DNA of 64,000 bases from Batrachochytrium dendrobatidis JAM81 (Eukaryota > Chytridiomycota > Chytridiomycetes > Rhizophydiales), in assembly GCF_000203795.2 (NCBI RefSeq), contig NW_006281108.1, positions 377,868 to 441,867 of the forward strand, read 5' to 3'. Numbering within the stretch: the stretch's first letter is position 1; every line of letters starts with the position of its first letter. Shown here piece after piece: positions 21,247-32,558 of this stretch. Position numbers and translations under genes: made by a program. Under the pieces are notes generated by a model that was not told the DNA's origin, did no database searches, and was given only the letters and a program-made list of their open reading frames with translations.

Positions 21247-21840
21247 TTATTCAATAGAAATACGTTGTACATTGGGGTCACTAGTGACTTCTTCCAGCCT
21301 TTCAAATTCAACATGTAGCAAATGATCAGCAAAGGAAGCACTTAGTTTGGATATATCTGCCGAGTCGGAGATATGGAACTGGCGAGTAAAGGACGTGGAG
21401 AAATTCTCGCTGTCATGGTTCCCCTTGAGTATCAGCATACGGCGGGAAGCGTCCAAATCAAGTTCCAGCTCATCCCTGGTGATTGGCTCTGGAATTGGTA
21501 TTTGGTATGTGATTTTGTGGTTTGATTGTGGTGCCTGGACTGTTTTCTGAGAAGCTAGAGTCGAATCAGTCTTTTGGGTTTCAACTGTCTCCTTTGTGGT
21601 AAACTTTTGAGTTTTCAGGGCCAGAATGTCCTCGAGTATTTGGCTGGCATCATCTTTTTGGGATGTTTCTTGTTTTTCCCGAGTATCTGGACAGAGCGCA
21701 TACATGGCGTAGGGCATGTGGTAGTTGGAGGTAGGCTGGCGATAGAACAAGAGCCGTTCAACAGCAGACTCGTTTGACCTTTCCCGCATAGGGACGAGCA
21801 TTGGGTGATGGATTATTTGATGAGGGTTGATGCAGATCAT
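21247..21840 (-). CDS. Small heat-shock-like protein (Hsp20/alpha-crystallin fold)
   Basis: Single exon, 197 residues, ATG at 21840. Residues 1-85 are variable (MICINPHQIIHHPML...). The C-terminal ~100 residues read like a divergent Hsp20 domain: ELELDLDASRRMLILKGNHD, then a phenylalanine-rich strand SFTRQFHISDSADISKLSA, then ADHLLHVEFERLEE, which corresponds to the 'dG-L-i' beta strands of the alpha-crystallin domain. It is the mirror partner of the gene starting at 22158. The shared upstream region carries heat shock elements, which supports the chaperone call. Divergence is high, so the assignment rests on strand pattern plus promoter. Confidence 0.65.
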   Translation of the reverse strand: MICINPHQIIHHPMLVPMRERSNESAVERLLFYRQPTSNYHMPYAMYALCPDTREKQETSQKDDASQILEDILALKTQKFTTKETVETQKTDSTLASQKTVQAPQSNHKITYQIPIPEPITRDELELDLDASRRMLILKGNHDSENFSTSFTRQFHISDSADISKLSASFADHLLHVEFERLEEVTSDPNVQRISIE

Positions 21841-21894
21841 GTTTGATTATCGACTAGAATGTATTGATGAAAAGTGAACGGGACAATCCTCCAC

Positions 21895-21901
21895 TTTTAT
21901 A
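21895..21901 (-). promoter_or_regulatory. TATA box of the minus-strand heat-shock gene
   Basis: TATAAAA on the minus strand, about 55 bp upstream of the ATG at 21840. Confidence 0.6.
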
Positions 21902-21934
21902 CTCGCAAATACCTGTAAACCTCTGCAGATCAGC

Positions 21935-21962
21935 TTCATGAATCCACTGGAATTTGCTAGAA
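21935..21962. promoter_or_regulatory. Heat shock element array 1 (imperfect)
   Basis: Five-base-spaced HSF units: TTC 21935, GAA 21940, then GAA 21950 and GAA 21960 in register, with two degenerate units between (CAC at 21945, TGC at 21955). Four of six units match the nGAAn/nTTCn consensus. Confidence 0.55.
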
Positions 21963-22042
21963 TTCATCCAATGCTTGCCATGACTTTCAGTGTCTGAGCA
22001 ACGCGTCTGCTTCATGCAAATGGAAGTTTCGGTTGCTGTCCA

Positions 22043-22059
22043 GAAATTTCTAGAAGCTT
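22043..22059. promoter_or_regulatory. Heat shock element 2 (canonical)
   Basis: GAAATTTCTAGAAGCTT: three perfect alternating units (GAA, TTC, GAA) spaced two bases apart and a partial fourth (TT). A typical HSF trimer site, located about 100 bp upstream of the ATG at 22158 and 200 bp upstream of the divergent ATG at 21840. Confidence 0.75.
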
Positions 22060-22090
22060 AAATGTTTGCATTGAATGGCATTCATGAGTC

Positions 22091-22097
22091 TATAAAT
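22091..22097 (+). promoter_or_regulatory. TATA box of the plus-strand heat-shock gene
   Basis: TATAAAT about 67 bp upstream of the ATG at 22158. Confidence 0.6.
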
Positions 22098-22157
22098 AAC
22101 TGCAACATTCACCATGCAACCCAACAACAAACTTGATCAATCAAATACTGAAACAAC

Positions 22158-23195
22158 ATGCTTCGATTTGCTACTTTTCCTCAGTCTGTTTACTACGAAC
22201 CACCAATCTATCGCCTGGTCCAACAAGATGACTCTGACCAGGACGATTCTGCGTTTGTGTCCGACTATCCCATCAGATATTGCAGAAACTGTAGAGCTCC
22301 ATCTCAAACACCCGGTCTACAGCCCATCTACATTACTGATGGTTCTGCTCCAGCCATTCGTCACCAGCAACCAGTCCGACGACCACGCAAGCAGCGGCAG
22401 CAAGTATTTCGTTCTCGACCTCAGTCGCAGCGTGCTAGCATATCCGACTCTCCACTATTTCAGGACTTGTTTGAAACCGATCGTGACGTAACTGACTCTG
22501 CTCGCCTGGATGTGTGGGATCTACTGCATGAGATTCTCGGTGACTCGACAAAGCAGAAACATCCACAAGTACGACCTGATCATAAAATCAAGTCCAAAAC
22601 AGAAGCGACTCCAGTCTCCAACTTAATCCGTATCAATATTGTCGATCGCGAACCAGCTGGTAAAAGCGATACAGTTGAGCCTGTGCATGTAGAAACAACC
22701 ACACAACTAGACAATGTTGATAGTCATTTGAACAGTGAGTCTGCTGGTGACGAACACAATGAAACTGCTGCTTCAATGGAGATTGACAAAGAACCTGATG
22801 CTGAAACGTCACTCCTTCAACCAGATCCATCAGTGGATCAACCAGTGGATCAACCCAGTGACCAACTGGCTCAATCACCTCCATCTGAATGGACGTCGAT
22901 CGATCACTTGGAACCCACGTTACTCTCAATATCACAGAATAAACACCCAGTCCAAGAAGCAGCTCAAGAAACAGATACTGCGTATATTTACCGAATGCAA
23001 ATCCCTGACGGTGTGACTCAAGGCATGCTGGATGTGCAAGTAGATGAAGTAAGCAGACTAACTCATATCAAGACTCCTGGTGAATTCTCAAAGTCTATTC
23101 AGCTTCCAGACAATGCCGATCTCAGCAGTCTTTCTGCAACAATTGGCAGCAGTGATAATATTTTAGAGATTGTTCTTGACAAGATGTCTGCTTAA
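22158..23195 (+). CDS. Hsp20-like protein with long acidic linker
   Basis: Single exon, 345 residues, ATG at 22158. The N-terminus has an aromatic start (MLRFATFPQSVYYEPPIYRL) and a basic patch (RRPRKQRQQVFRSRPQSQR), then about 150 residues of acidic, Gln/Pro/Ser-rich linker. The C-terminal ~75 residues (YIYRMQIPDGVTQGMLDVQV, SKSIQLPDNADLSSLSATIG, DNILEIVLDKM) have the strand pattern of an Hsp20 core. The segment QLPDNADLSSLSA corresponds to HISDSADISKLSA of the divergent neighbour, which implies the two are anciently duplicated. HSF sites between them predict co-induction by heat. Confidence 0.65.
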   Translation: MLRFATFPQSVYYEPPIYRLVQQDDSDQDDSAFVSDYPIRYCRNCRAPSQTPGLQPIYITDGSAPAIRHQQPVRRPRKQRQQVFRSRPQSQRASISDSPLFQDLFETDRDVTDSARLDVWDLLHEILGDSTKQKHPQVRPDHKIKSKTEATPVSNLIRINIVDREPAGKSDTVEPVHVETTTQLDNVDSHLNSESAGDEHNETAASMEIDKEPDAETSLLQPDPSVDQPVDQPSDQLAQSPPSEWTSIDHLEPTLLSISQNKHPVQEAAQETDTAYIYRMQIPDGVTQGMLDVQVDEVSRLTHIKTPGEFSKSIQLPDNADLSSLSATIGSSDNILEIVLDKMSA

Positions 23196-23312
23196 ACTCG
23201 ACCCATTTCTCCATCCAATGTTTAATAAATTTATTTTAACCATCAATTGACATTGCATAGTTTGAAGAGGAATATTAGCGAGTGTGGGTTCCAAAAGTTA
23301 GTATGCGGCAAA

Positions 23313-24563
23313 TCAAGCTACTCCGACAGCCGGTTTTCTAAACCATTTGAGTGCGCCTAAAATATGTGGTGCAGGATAAATACCCACCAGACGATGCTCA
23401 CATATTCGACCTTTTGAATCAAATAAATACTCAAACACTCCTTGGTATTCAACCTTTGTTACATTGACAAGATTCAGTAATCGTGGACGACCTTCAAATG
23501 ACCACTTCACAATCAAGCGAACTTGAGATGAGTCCAGCTCTTTGTGAAGATATGTGGTTGCAGTATCAGGAGACGAGGGTCGATCATGGTTGGGAAAAGT
23601 AGAGTCTGGAGCAGAGTTTCCGTCAGATAAACCACCCGTATCGTCATTGGAATGTCCATTTGGTCTAGTCAACGTGTTGTAGTCGCTTGAATGTACTTGT
23701 CGAATGCTCATGATCTCAAATGACGTTTCTTCAAAACAGCATTTGGCCGACATGCGCACAAATTCAGCAACCGATCGATAATATTTGATTCCTTGACTTG
23801 AAAAATGGGAATAATGGGGATCAGTAAATACAATATCGTCAGCGTATATCTCTGGATGGGTAAGACCCTGCTCAAAAAAATAGGGAAGCTCGTCTCGAAT
23901 AACCTGCGTAGCTTTTCCAGCATTAAGATAGAATATATCCAAGTCGTATTTATGGTGAGAAACAGAAGATTTGTAAAACTGTGACGAATCATGACCATTT
24001 GTGTGGTTTGTATGTTGATGGGTTTCAAAGGGTGTCATTGGGTTGAAAAGACCAGATGCATATGCATGTGGAGTGACACTGATATTAGATACTGGTAAAT
24101 GGCGTGAAAAAGTGTTGGCAGGAAAAATACTCTTGGATAGTATAGAAGGTGGTAGAGTATGATGCTGAGTAGTAGTGATTGGATGAGTTGGTGGATTTTT
24201 ATCGTCAATAGCAGAACTCTGTTGAAGCAGGTTGGAATAAGTGTTTAGACGACCAAAATCATGCAATGGAGGTAAAATTCTAAAGCCAGAAGACATATGA
24301 GAGAGTTCTAGTTCAGCTTGATCCATCTCAGAAGGTAATACAAATCGATTCATATGACGATGGTGCAATGAGTCGGAACGTTTGGTGGACCATGAGGCCA
24401 GTCCAGCCCACCAAGAGGACTGAGTTGTAGCATTCAACTGGCTGGTATTAGACACGCTGCTAAATGCATGTATACGCATATGCACTGTGCTTTGTACAAG
24501 AGAAACTCCAGTAGTTGTATTAACAAGAGCACCCACTAGTCGCAGGTTTCTACATAGTGTCAT
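23313..24563 (-). CDS. DUF2358 (C6orf136-type) protein, probably mitochondrial
   Basis: Single exon, 416 residues, ATG at 24563. The first ~200 residues are low-complexity, with a basic, hydroxylated N-terminus (MTLCRNLRLVGALVNTTTG) suitable for mitochondrial import. From about residue 210 the conserved domain appears: DIFYLNAGKATQVIRDELPY, YADDIVFTDPHYSHFSSQGI, KYYRSVAEFVRM and, after a Ser/Asp-rich insertion, VRLIVKWSFEGRPR, FEYLFDSKGRICEHRLVGI. This matches the DUF2358 family (NTF2/SnoaL-like fold) found in plants, fungi and animals. Biochemical function is unknown. The insertion of about 50 residues (SNDDTGGLSDGNSAPDSTF) inside the domain is unusual. Confidence 0.75.
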   Translation of the reverse strand: MTLCRNLRLVGALVNTTTGVSLVQSTVHMRIHAFSSVSNTSQLNATTQSSWWAGLASWSTKRSDSLHHRHMNRFVLPSEMDQAELELSHMSSGFRILPPLHDFGRLNTYSNLLQQSSAIDDKNPPTHPITTTQHHTLPPSILSKSIFPANTFSRHLPVSNISVTPHAYASGLFNPMTPFETHQHTNHTNGHDSSQFYKSSVSHHKYDLDIFYLNAGKATQVIRDELPYFFEQGLTHPEIYADDIVFTDPHYSHFSSQGIKYYRSVAEFVRMSAKCCFEETSFEIMSIRQVHSSDYNTLTRPNGHSNDDTGGLSDGNSAPDSTFPNHDRPSSPDTATTYLHKELDSSQVRLIVKWSFEGRPRLLNLVNVTKVEYQGVFEYLFDSKGRICEHRLVGIYPAPHILGALKWFRKPAVGVA

Positions 24564-24745
24564 GGCTTAATATCAGCTCAACAACCTTGTTGACTTGACC
24601 TTGTATTAAAAAAAAGCCGAGTTTAAAACACTTGAAACTCATCACCAACAATCACGTGCAGTTTGATTCGATTTTATTGTAGATCAATATGCAGCACCAA
24701 ACATTGCAATTCTTGTCAACTGGCAATAGTGTCGAGTTTATCGAT

Positions 24746-26712
24746 TTATTTCGTAACCTCATGAATAGCCTCGGCAAGGTATTTAACGTTACCACTTGTG
24801 ATGCCTGCAATGGAGATACGACCATCACGAGTTAGGTACACAGAGTAGTCCTTGCGAATGCGATCGACTTGCTCGGGTGTCATTCCAGAAAAACAAAACA
24901 TGCCAATCTGAGAAGTGACGTGAGCCCACGAGTGCTTGGATTTAAATGTGTCCTCAAGGTGTCCACGAAGCTGAGCACGCATAGAAATAATACGATCTGC
25001 CATTCCCTTGACTTCGCCTCTCCTATATAAATACACATTTTAGTCAAACTCGATGCAAATCAACAGCTCGCATTTTATAAAAATTCATCAAGCCATGTGT
25101 ACCATTGCTTGCTGAGTTTGGGATTTTTGAGAATCTCATTGACAATACGAGGTCCACTCAAAGGTGGATTAGAATAAAGAGGACGAATGATGATTTTGAT
25201 TTGGGAATCAACACGCTTGGCTTCTTCCGCAGAGTCGGAAATAACAGAGAAAAGACCAACACGTTCACCATAGAGACCCATGTTTTTGGAAAAGGATTGA
25301 GCAAGCAGAATCTTGTGACCTTGAGCAACAAAGTGGCGAACGGCAAAAGCATCTACGTTAGTGTCGCCGGATGCAAAGCCTTGATAAGCCATGTCAAAGA
25401 AAGGGGTAATATTTTTGGCCTTGGCAATCTTTCCAAGTTCTATCCATTGTTCCTGAGAAGGATCGACACCTGTGGGATTGTGCGCACAGGCATGAAAAAG
25501 AACTATAGATCCGCTGGGGATTTTCTAAAAGATGGGTAAAGAACAAGCAAAAATTGATCCAGTTATTACGAGTCAAATACAACACATGGTATGAATTGAC
25601 GACACATACGTTGAGATCTTCGCACATGCCCTTGAAATCAAGACCATTTGTGGATTTGTCAAAGTAGCGATACTGACCAACTTCAAGACCAGAGTCCTTG
25701 AATATGGGTGTATGGTTTCCCCAGCTGAGTATAAAGATGGAGCAAACATACAATTATAAGTTTCCAGAAATATATATAGTCAAGCTACTTACTCACCTGG
25801 GGTTGGGAATGTAAATCTTTTTGCCACCTGCACCCTGAAAATAGCGGCTAAGGAAAATGCCTCCAATACGAAGTGCACCAGTGCCAGAAATGGATTGAGC
25901 AGTGGAGATCTATATTTTAGAGATATTAAATCATAAATATAGATTTGTGACCAACCCGATACAGTACTGTACGCACACCAAAAGAATGCGGGTCCATATG
26001 TAGATCAGCAAATAATGATGTCAAATTAGATTTACCAAGCCATCCTTGAGTGACTTGCAATCTTTTCCATAAGCAAGTTCGGCAGATAGTTGGTTGAACT
26101 CGGCATCACCGGAAATTCCAAGATACTCTTTATTCATGGCTATTTTAAAGATTTTTTCATCAGCCTATTTAATTCGAACAAGTAGAGCAGGCAGATGAGG
26201 AATTTAAAGTTAGACGTGCTATAAAGATCAGTAGAATCTGGCTTACATTTCATACCAGAAAATAGCAAAGCCATTTATTAGTAGAAACATGTATGGCCCA
26301 TCAATTCTGTACAAATAAATTAATAGCAAATAGACAGTACCAGAAGAACAGAGGGGAGCACATATGGCATATTCCTGTCGTCACGGTAAGCGCCTACACC
26401 CAGATTCATTTTTTTGGGGTTGGTATCTGCCTTGAAGGCCTCAGTTACTCCCAGAATAGCATCGGGAGGACCTAATAAACAAATTAAAATAAGTTGAATA
26501 AAATAGCACGGTTTTCAGTATGGAGATGCTTAATGACTGAGCATCCATAGTATATATTTACCCATAGGGACATTGGACCAGGTAGAGAGAGTAGCCGAGA
26601 CAGGTCTAATATGAGGCCGTGATAGAGTGGCAGGAATGGAGACAGAGCGTCCCAGCATTCCAAATGAGACAGAGCGAGAAGAGGTGCTAGAACGAATGAT
26701 CCGTGCGAGCAT
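24746..26712 (-). CDS. AAT1: Aspartate aminotransferase, mitochondrial
   Basis: PLP enzyme interconverting aspartate/2-oxoglutarate and oxaloacetate/glutamate, part of the malate-aspartate shuttle. About seven exons on minus from ATG 26712. The N-terminal exon [20 protein letters not shown] is Arg/Ser-rich with no acidic residue, a strong mitochondrial presequence. Then follow [20 protein letters not shown] and [11 protein letters not shown] (about 26475-26380), [20 protein letters not shown] (about 26165-26030), [13 protein letters not shown] (about 25910-25795), [13 protein letters not shown] (about 25735-25620), a large exon 25525-25075 with [17 protein letters not shown] and the PLP-lysine segment [14 protein letters not shown], and the final exon 25026-24746 ending AEAIHEVTK. 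All core motifs are intact. Confidence 0.95.
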
Positions 26713-27075
26713 GGTTAGGATAGATGTATGGCTAAGCAGCCGAGTGTTCTAAAGCCATTTTAAAGCATTGAAAGAGCGAACACGATCACTTGCAGTCAGA
26801 ACAAAACACTCGAGCCAATCGACTCTGCCAAAGTACTCGAACCACTTGGATCTACCAGACAAGAGTATAGATCCAACTCAGTCGTTCGTAGCAACTTGTC
26901 ACGTACTAGTTTAATTCATTCCCTGTGTTACGAGTTAAATCTCAGTCATTCATAGTAGCTAAAATGAATCAAATGCTATCAGCAACACTGTAGGTTTGAC
27001 TTCAATGTATAGTCATGACTATACTATACTGTTACTGAACAGTGTCATTGTTTCTACAATTTGTCTAATTCTTGT
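26713..27075. other. Divergent promoter region
   Basis: Lies between the aspartate aminotransferase and ABCD genes. Short imperfect direct repeats such as TCGAACCACTTGGATC and GAGTATAGATCCAACTC; no gene seen. Confidence 0.4.
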
Positions 27076-30009
27076 ATGCTGCCATCTAGTGACCGGAAAC
27101 GAATTCTTTCTCTGGTTGCTGCGTCAGCTGCTGGAGCAATCTTGCTTCAACGGCATTATGCTGCCAAAGCTAAACAGTCTCGGATAAAAGAAATGGCTCA
27201 TCAGCATGTCGATACTGCTGATGGCTCGTTTAAAGTGGACAAGAGTGTCAAGGTAATCTTTTCATCGTTTTTGCTATTGTGCAATTGAGTTTTTGCATTT
27301 CATGCTGGCCAGCCATCGCGAATAACTGCCGGTTTCTATTCAACTTACATGTATCGCTTTATATTCTCCAATCAACTTTGTTGCTTAGGTGGCTGTTGAT
27401 GGTCGTTTTTTTAAGCAGCTCGTGCATATTCTTAAAATATGCATTCCTTCTTGGAGATCCTCTACTGTACTTATTATTATGCTGCATACATTCTTTCTGG
27501 TGCTACGAACTCATCTGACTGTGATTGTTGCTCGAATTGAAGGTCGACTTGTCAAGAATATGGTATTTTTATTTCTCTACAAAACAACTGTTCAAGCCCA
27601 ACAATTAAGCTTTCATTCTTTAGGTTGCTGCCGATGGAAAATCATTTTTGAAAGGGTTAGGGTTTTTTATGGCAATTTCTATTCCTGCCACATTCACAAA
27701 TAGTATGGTGAGTCATTTCATGATATAGCATCAAGAGATTCATCTGTTTGTAATTTGAATGGCAATCTTACTACTTGGAAAACGCCAAATTTTAGATCAA
27801 ATATCTTCAGTCCAAGTTTGCTGTTTCATTGAGGTCCAAATTGACCCGACACGTCCACTCGCTGTATATGAGCAACAACACTTACTACAAAGCTATTAAT
27901 TTGGATAACCGTATTCAGGGTGCTGATCAGTAAAGTAGATGCTTTAAACTGCCATGGCAGGAATTTATCTAGTTTATAGGTTTTAGACTGTCGTGATTGA
28001 CTTTTTCAATTCAAATTGTAATAGGTTGATTACTACGGATATCAACAGGTTCTGTATTGCATCTGCAAGTCTTTATTCCAATGTAGGAAAGCCGTTATTG
28101 GATATCATTATCTTCAACTACCAACTTGCTCGAAGTATTGGCATGAATGGAATGTGGGGATTGGCACTCAATTATGTCATTACTGCCGTGATTTTACGAG
28201 CCGTGACTCCGCCGTTTGGTAAAATGGCCGCAGAAGAAGCTAGGCTTGAAGTATGGCAATCTGTTATGATATAGCACTGCATGTTCCACAATATACAATC
28301 TAATAGTTACTAATGGGTTCTGAACACATAGGGTGATTTCCGCAGTGCCCATTCTCGTCTCATCACTAATGCAGAAGAAATTGCATTTTACAATGGCGAA
28401 GACCTTGAAAAATCTATTTTGGACAGGACCTATTCAAATCTGATCAAGCATATCAACGATATATACCGTATTCGGATTGTGTACAATATGTTTGAAGATT
28501 TCCTTATCAAGTACAGCTGGTCGGCTATAGGATTGATTATTGCTAGTATTCCAGTGTTTTTCCCTAACATGGCTGGCGACCGAACTCGGAGAGAGGAGCA
28601 GGCTTTGATGGATGAGATAAAGATTTCCGAATGCGGGGAAGTGGAGGGAGAACTCGAGATTTCAGGAGTAGTCAAGTCAGATAGTTTGTTTACTGGTAAT
28701 AGAACCCAGGGTTTTATTACCAACAAAAGGTAGGATAGGCTATGCTGGAATGTATGGTGTTCAAACTGCTCCACTTTTAGCTCTTCAATACCTGGCCATT
28801 ACCAAGACTCACATTTTAAATTTTAGACTCATGGTATCTCTTGCAGATGCAGGTGGCCGTATTATGTACTCGTACAAGGAGCTGTCTGAGCTTGCTGGAT
28901 ACACATACCGCGTCTACAATATGATCCGTGTTCTCGAGGACCTAAATAAAAACAAATTTGTGCGACCAGAAACAACCAACAATTCGCCATACTCGATTGA
29001 ACAGTGCAACGGCATTGTGGAGTATAAAGAAAAAGGTAACACATCTGGTAATGGTTGAATGTGAGACAAGACTAAGATTTGACTGTTTTATATTTCTTAG
29101 CGGGAATTTCATTTAGTCATACGCCGATTGTTACACCTTATGGAGATACAGTCTTGGTGGAGAACCTCACACTAAATATTATGCCTGAAAGTCATTTGAT
29201 GATTACTGGACCCAATGGTGCTGGAAAATCCAGTATCATGCGCGTGTTGGCTGGCATTTGGCCTCATTTTGCTGGTACCATTGTACGACCCTTGCCTGAG
29301 CTTACCTCAATCATGTACATCCCACAACGACCCTATCTTGCAATTGGCACGTTGCGTGATCAGATTATTTATCCGCATTCATACAAAGATATGCAGCATA
29401 CAGGACGAACAGATGCCGAATTGCAAGACATTCTCAAAATTGTATACTTGGATTACATTCCGACGCGTGAAGGTGGACTGGATGCAGTCAAGGAGTGGAA
29501 AGATGTGTTTTCTGGAGGTGAGTTTTAGGATACATGGTTTATTGCATTCTAATTTTCACTGCCATGAATACACCTGTAAATAATTTTGGATGTCTTTTGC
29601 AGGAGAAAAGCAGCGTATTCAACTTGCTCGACTGTTTTACCACAAACCCAAATTTGCAATTTTGGACGAGGCGACATCAGCCGTGTCTAACGACGTCGAA
29701 TCTCTCCTCTATACCTCTGCAAAAGAGGCTGGTATGACGCTTATTACGATATCTCATCGACCCTCGTTATTCAAATATCACCCATATCTACTGCGTATAG
29801 GTGAAGGGGCAACACAAAAGATGTGGGCATTGGAAAAGATTGGCACGACCAAGTCGTTGGTAGAAAGTGTTGCGTCGGAGATCAAAAAACTCAAAGGACA
29901 GCTGGGTAATATGGATTCTTTGCGATCGCGGTTGAGCGAAATCAATCAACAATTGTCTTTGGATATCAAGGGTGAAGGATTGAAGCATGCCAACCGGAAT
30001 TTGATTTGA
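27076..30009 (+). CDS. Peroxisomal ABC half-transporter, subfamily D (ALDP/PXA-like)
   Basis: Imports very-long-chain acyl-CoA into peroxisomes as a dimer. About nine exons from ATG 27076. The N-terminal helix region (ILSLVAASAAGAILLQ), then VAVDGRFFKQLVHILKICIP, VAADGKSFLKGL, a transmembrane core with LYMSNNTYYKAINLDNRI and LITTDINRFC, and the EAA-like loop NAEEIAFYNGEDLEKSIL, characteristic of ABCD proteins. Next are GFITNKR|LMVSLADAGGRIMYSYKE (intron within), Walker A GPNGAGKSS at 29210-29236, the signature FSGGEKQR split by an intron after FSGGE, and Walker B FAILDEATSAV. The C-terminus has a coiled-coil (KSLVESVASEIKKLKGQL). Length about 700 residues, normal. The partner half-transporter is not in the window. 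Confidence 0.92.
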
Positions 30010-30357
30010 TGCAGATGCGTGCATGTGAAATGAATGTGCTTTTCAACTATTTCAAGATTGGTTTTTAGTATTCAAAATTAATCAGCCATGCAGAATATGA
30101 AGAGTATCGCAGAAAACAGCTCTAGATTTATTCAAATACTTTGATATAATAGGGAAATACTAATAGAGATCAAACCAGCAAGTAGAATAGAAACGATCCA
30201 AAAGATAAGGGAGTTGAGATGCGAAGTCGTGTAAAATGAAAAAACAATATATATACAAAGTACGAAGATACCATTGTGACAAGTGAAAGACTAGAAATAG
30301 TCTGTAAAGTCCTTGACAGCACCATTTAAAAAATGTTCAATAAGATACAAGTAAACA

Positions 30358-32558
30358 TCACAGTGATAATGACAATCGCTTTGATGGCCTCATTGCTGTT
30401 TCAACTGTAGATCGTTTGGAGCGTTTTCCAAATATATCTGTTTTCTTTGAGCTGTGCGGAATAATACCATCAAAGCTGAAATCTGTGGCAAAATTGGATG
30501 TGGTGGGTGAAGTAGAATGACTCGTATCAGCAGTAGCTAAAGAAGAAGCCATCAGTTTTCTTCTTGATCCACGACCTCCAACCGTGCTCGGAAAATAGTG
30601 TACCCAAGACTTTGAGTGAAATGTCCTGAGTTTGTGTAAAGCAGCCAAAAGATAGGTTCTTTCTTCTTCAGGCTGCATCAAAACAGCGATTTCTATTCGC
30701 TCCAGATCAGCCATCAGCTCGGTATAAAATGTACCAATAGTTTTGAATTGAGCTTTCTCGATACGATCTAAATAGTGATCCAAAACTGCAGTTGGATTGT
30801 TTGCAGAACCATTGCTATCGGTAGCTGGAGCAACAGATGATGAAATTAGCGCAAAGATATCAATATATTCTGGCTGAGATTTGAACGATTTCACAATATA
30901 GCAGAGAATTTCTCTTGCGTAATCAGAAGGCGAGTCTGATTCTAACTGCGGACACGATTTGGTAGGCCATTTTCCGGTGCTCATGGCTCGAGAAAAGTGA
31001 CCATGAGCACCATTGATATGCGTAGTATCGGTTGGAGTATTTGGGGTAGTGACTGATGGTGTGGTGGTAGTTTTTTCTCCGTCAGTAATAGCAATGCTGC
31101 TGGTGGTAGATCCAGGGCTAAAACCATCAGATTTAGCAGTGTTATCCGACGCAGAGTTGAAGCAAATGGCCGACATATCTACGCCACTATCCATCTGTAA
31201 AGCAGAGGTGTTGACGTGAATTGATTTTTTTGGAACTTGTCTTGGAAAATCATAATTGATTAAATTGGTATCTTTAGATATTTTTGGTATAGAAACTGGC
31301 TGGATCATTGCATGTGTACTAGCTGGGGTATGCTGTGCAAGGGAACAGACAAAAACTGCACGATGTGCAGTTTTTTCAGTCAGAAACGACTCTTTATCCA
31401 CACTTGATAATGAACAATGCTCTATGGAACTAGCATTGGTAGAGTTTTGAGTAGATGACTCGGATACCAATGATGGAGGTTTCAAAACAATTACTGCGCG
31501 CTTTCCAATGGCTTTTTTTGTCTTGCTTGATTTGGCAGTAGACAGCTCTTTTGCACTATTGCGAGCAAGATTGCTACCTCCTGCAGCATTTCCATGCTTC
31601 AAAGTGCCATGTTTACCACCACAAGCAGCCTTGAATTTTTGAGATGTATGACTACACTTTGCAGTATGATCAGCCGACGCATTGTAATGGCAAATACGAG
31701 GAGTTAATTTTTGAACCATAGTCTCGTTGGTAGATAAAGCGCAAGACCATATCGACAACAATGCCTCTACAGAATCTCTTTCTAACAATCCAATATCTTC
31801 TAGTGGTGCAGTATCGGGTTTGGAAGAAAACGATGCCAAACGTGGAGGTTTTGAAGGGTATACTGTAGACGAATCAGACTGATTCTGGTGCATGCTTTCT
31901 ACTCGGATCATGACGGTTGGAGTCTTTGGAGCATTTGTAAAGCGTGACTGCATGGATGGCAATGCGATTGGAGATTTTTGTGGCAATATTTTGAATGTTG
32001 ACTGTAGCTGTGGGTAGGATGGCGAGCCAGACTCTGTCATATCTAAATCAGAGATGCACTCATCAAAAACTTGATCTGAAGGGCGTAACACTCGGTTGGA
32101 ATCTCCACTTAGACCCATACTTAGATTGCGATAGAACAAACCCCACAAGAAATTGTGCTCGGCAGGTAAACAAGACTCATGTTTTGACCGATTGGCCATA
32201 ATGGGCAAGGCCATCATCAGCATATCTCGCAGTGCATCAAAGATTCCAAACGAGTGGTCAAAAAGCGATGCTCTTTCAACATCCATATTGTAGCCTAATG
32301 TACTTTCAATAATATCGCAGACGATTGTAAATGTGTGTTTGTTCTTTGGGAATAGTTTGTAGAGTCGATCAATCACTATAAGGTAGTTGATTCTAATACA
32401 ACAGCACATGAGAAAAAGATGACAATCTACATACGAACAGCCATGCCAGAATCTTACACTTGACGGTCGAAATCCCTTGCTAGCTCAGAGATGGAGTGAC
32501 ACTTTTGCTGGTTAAAGTAAAACTTCTTGAGGGAAGCGTTCAACCAGTCGGAGGCCAT
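30358..32558 (-). CDS. Unknown Ser/Thr-rich protein with conserved-looking ends
   Basis: Two exons. A short first exon from the ATG at 32558 (MASDWLNASLKKFYFNQQK) splices at GTAAGA to a large exon (acceptor about 32396) that begins INYLIVIDRLYKLFPKNKHTF and runs to TGA at 30358; about 710 residues. Ordered, helical-looking parts are residues ~1-110 (SLFDHSFGIFDALRDML, AEHNFLWGLFYRNLSMGL) and a C-terminal part with SDYAREILCYIVKSFKSQPEY and TIGTFYTELMADLERIEIAVL. The middle ~350 residues are low-complexity Ser/Thr/Lys. The very basic tail (SSKKTDIFGKRSKRS, MRPSKRLSLSL) could be a nuclear signal. No family recognised. An upstream GTG-led frame extends to 32645, but only the ATG at 32558 is a normal start. 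Confidence 0.65.

Noticed and set aside
27650..27670. GGTTAGGGTT inside the ABCD gene as telomeric sequence
   Set aside because: It is part of a coding exon (KGLGFFM) and explained by the protein.
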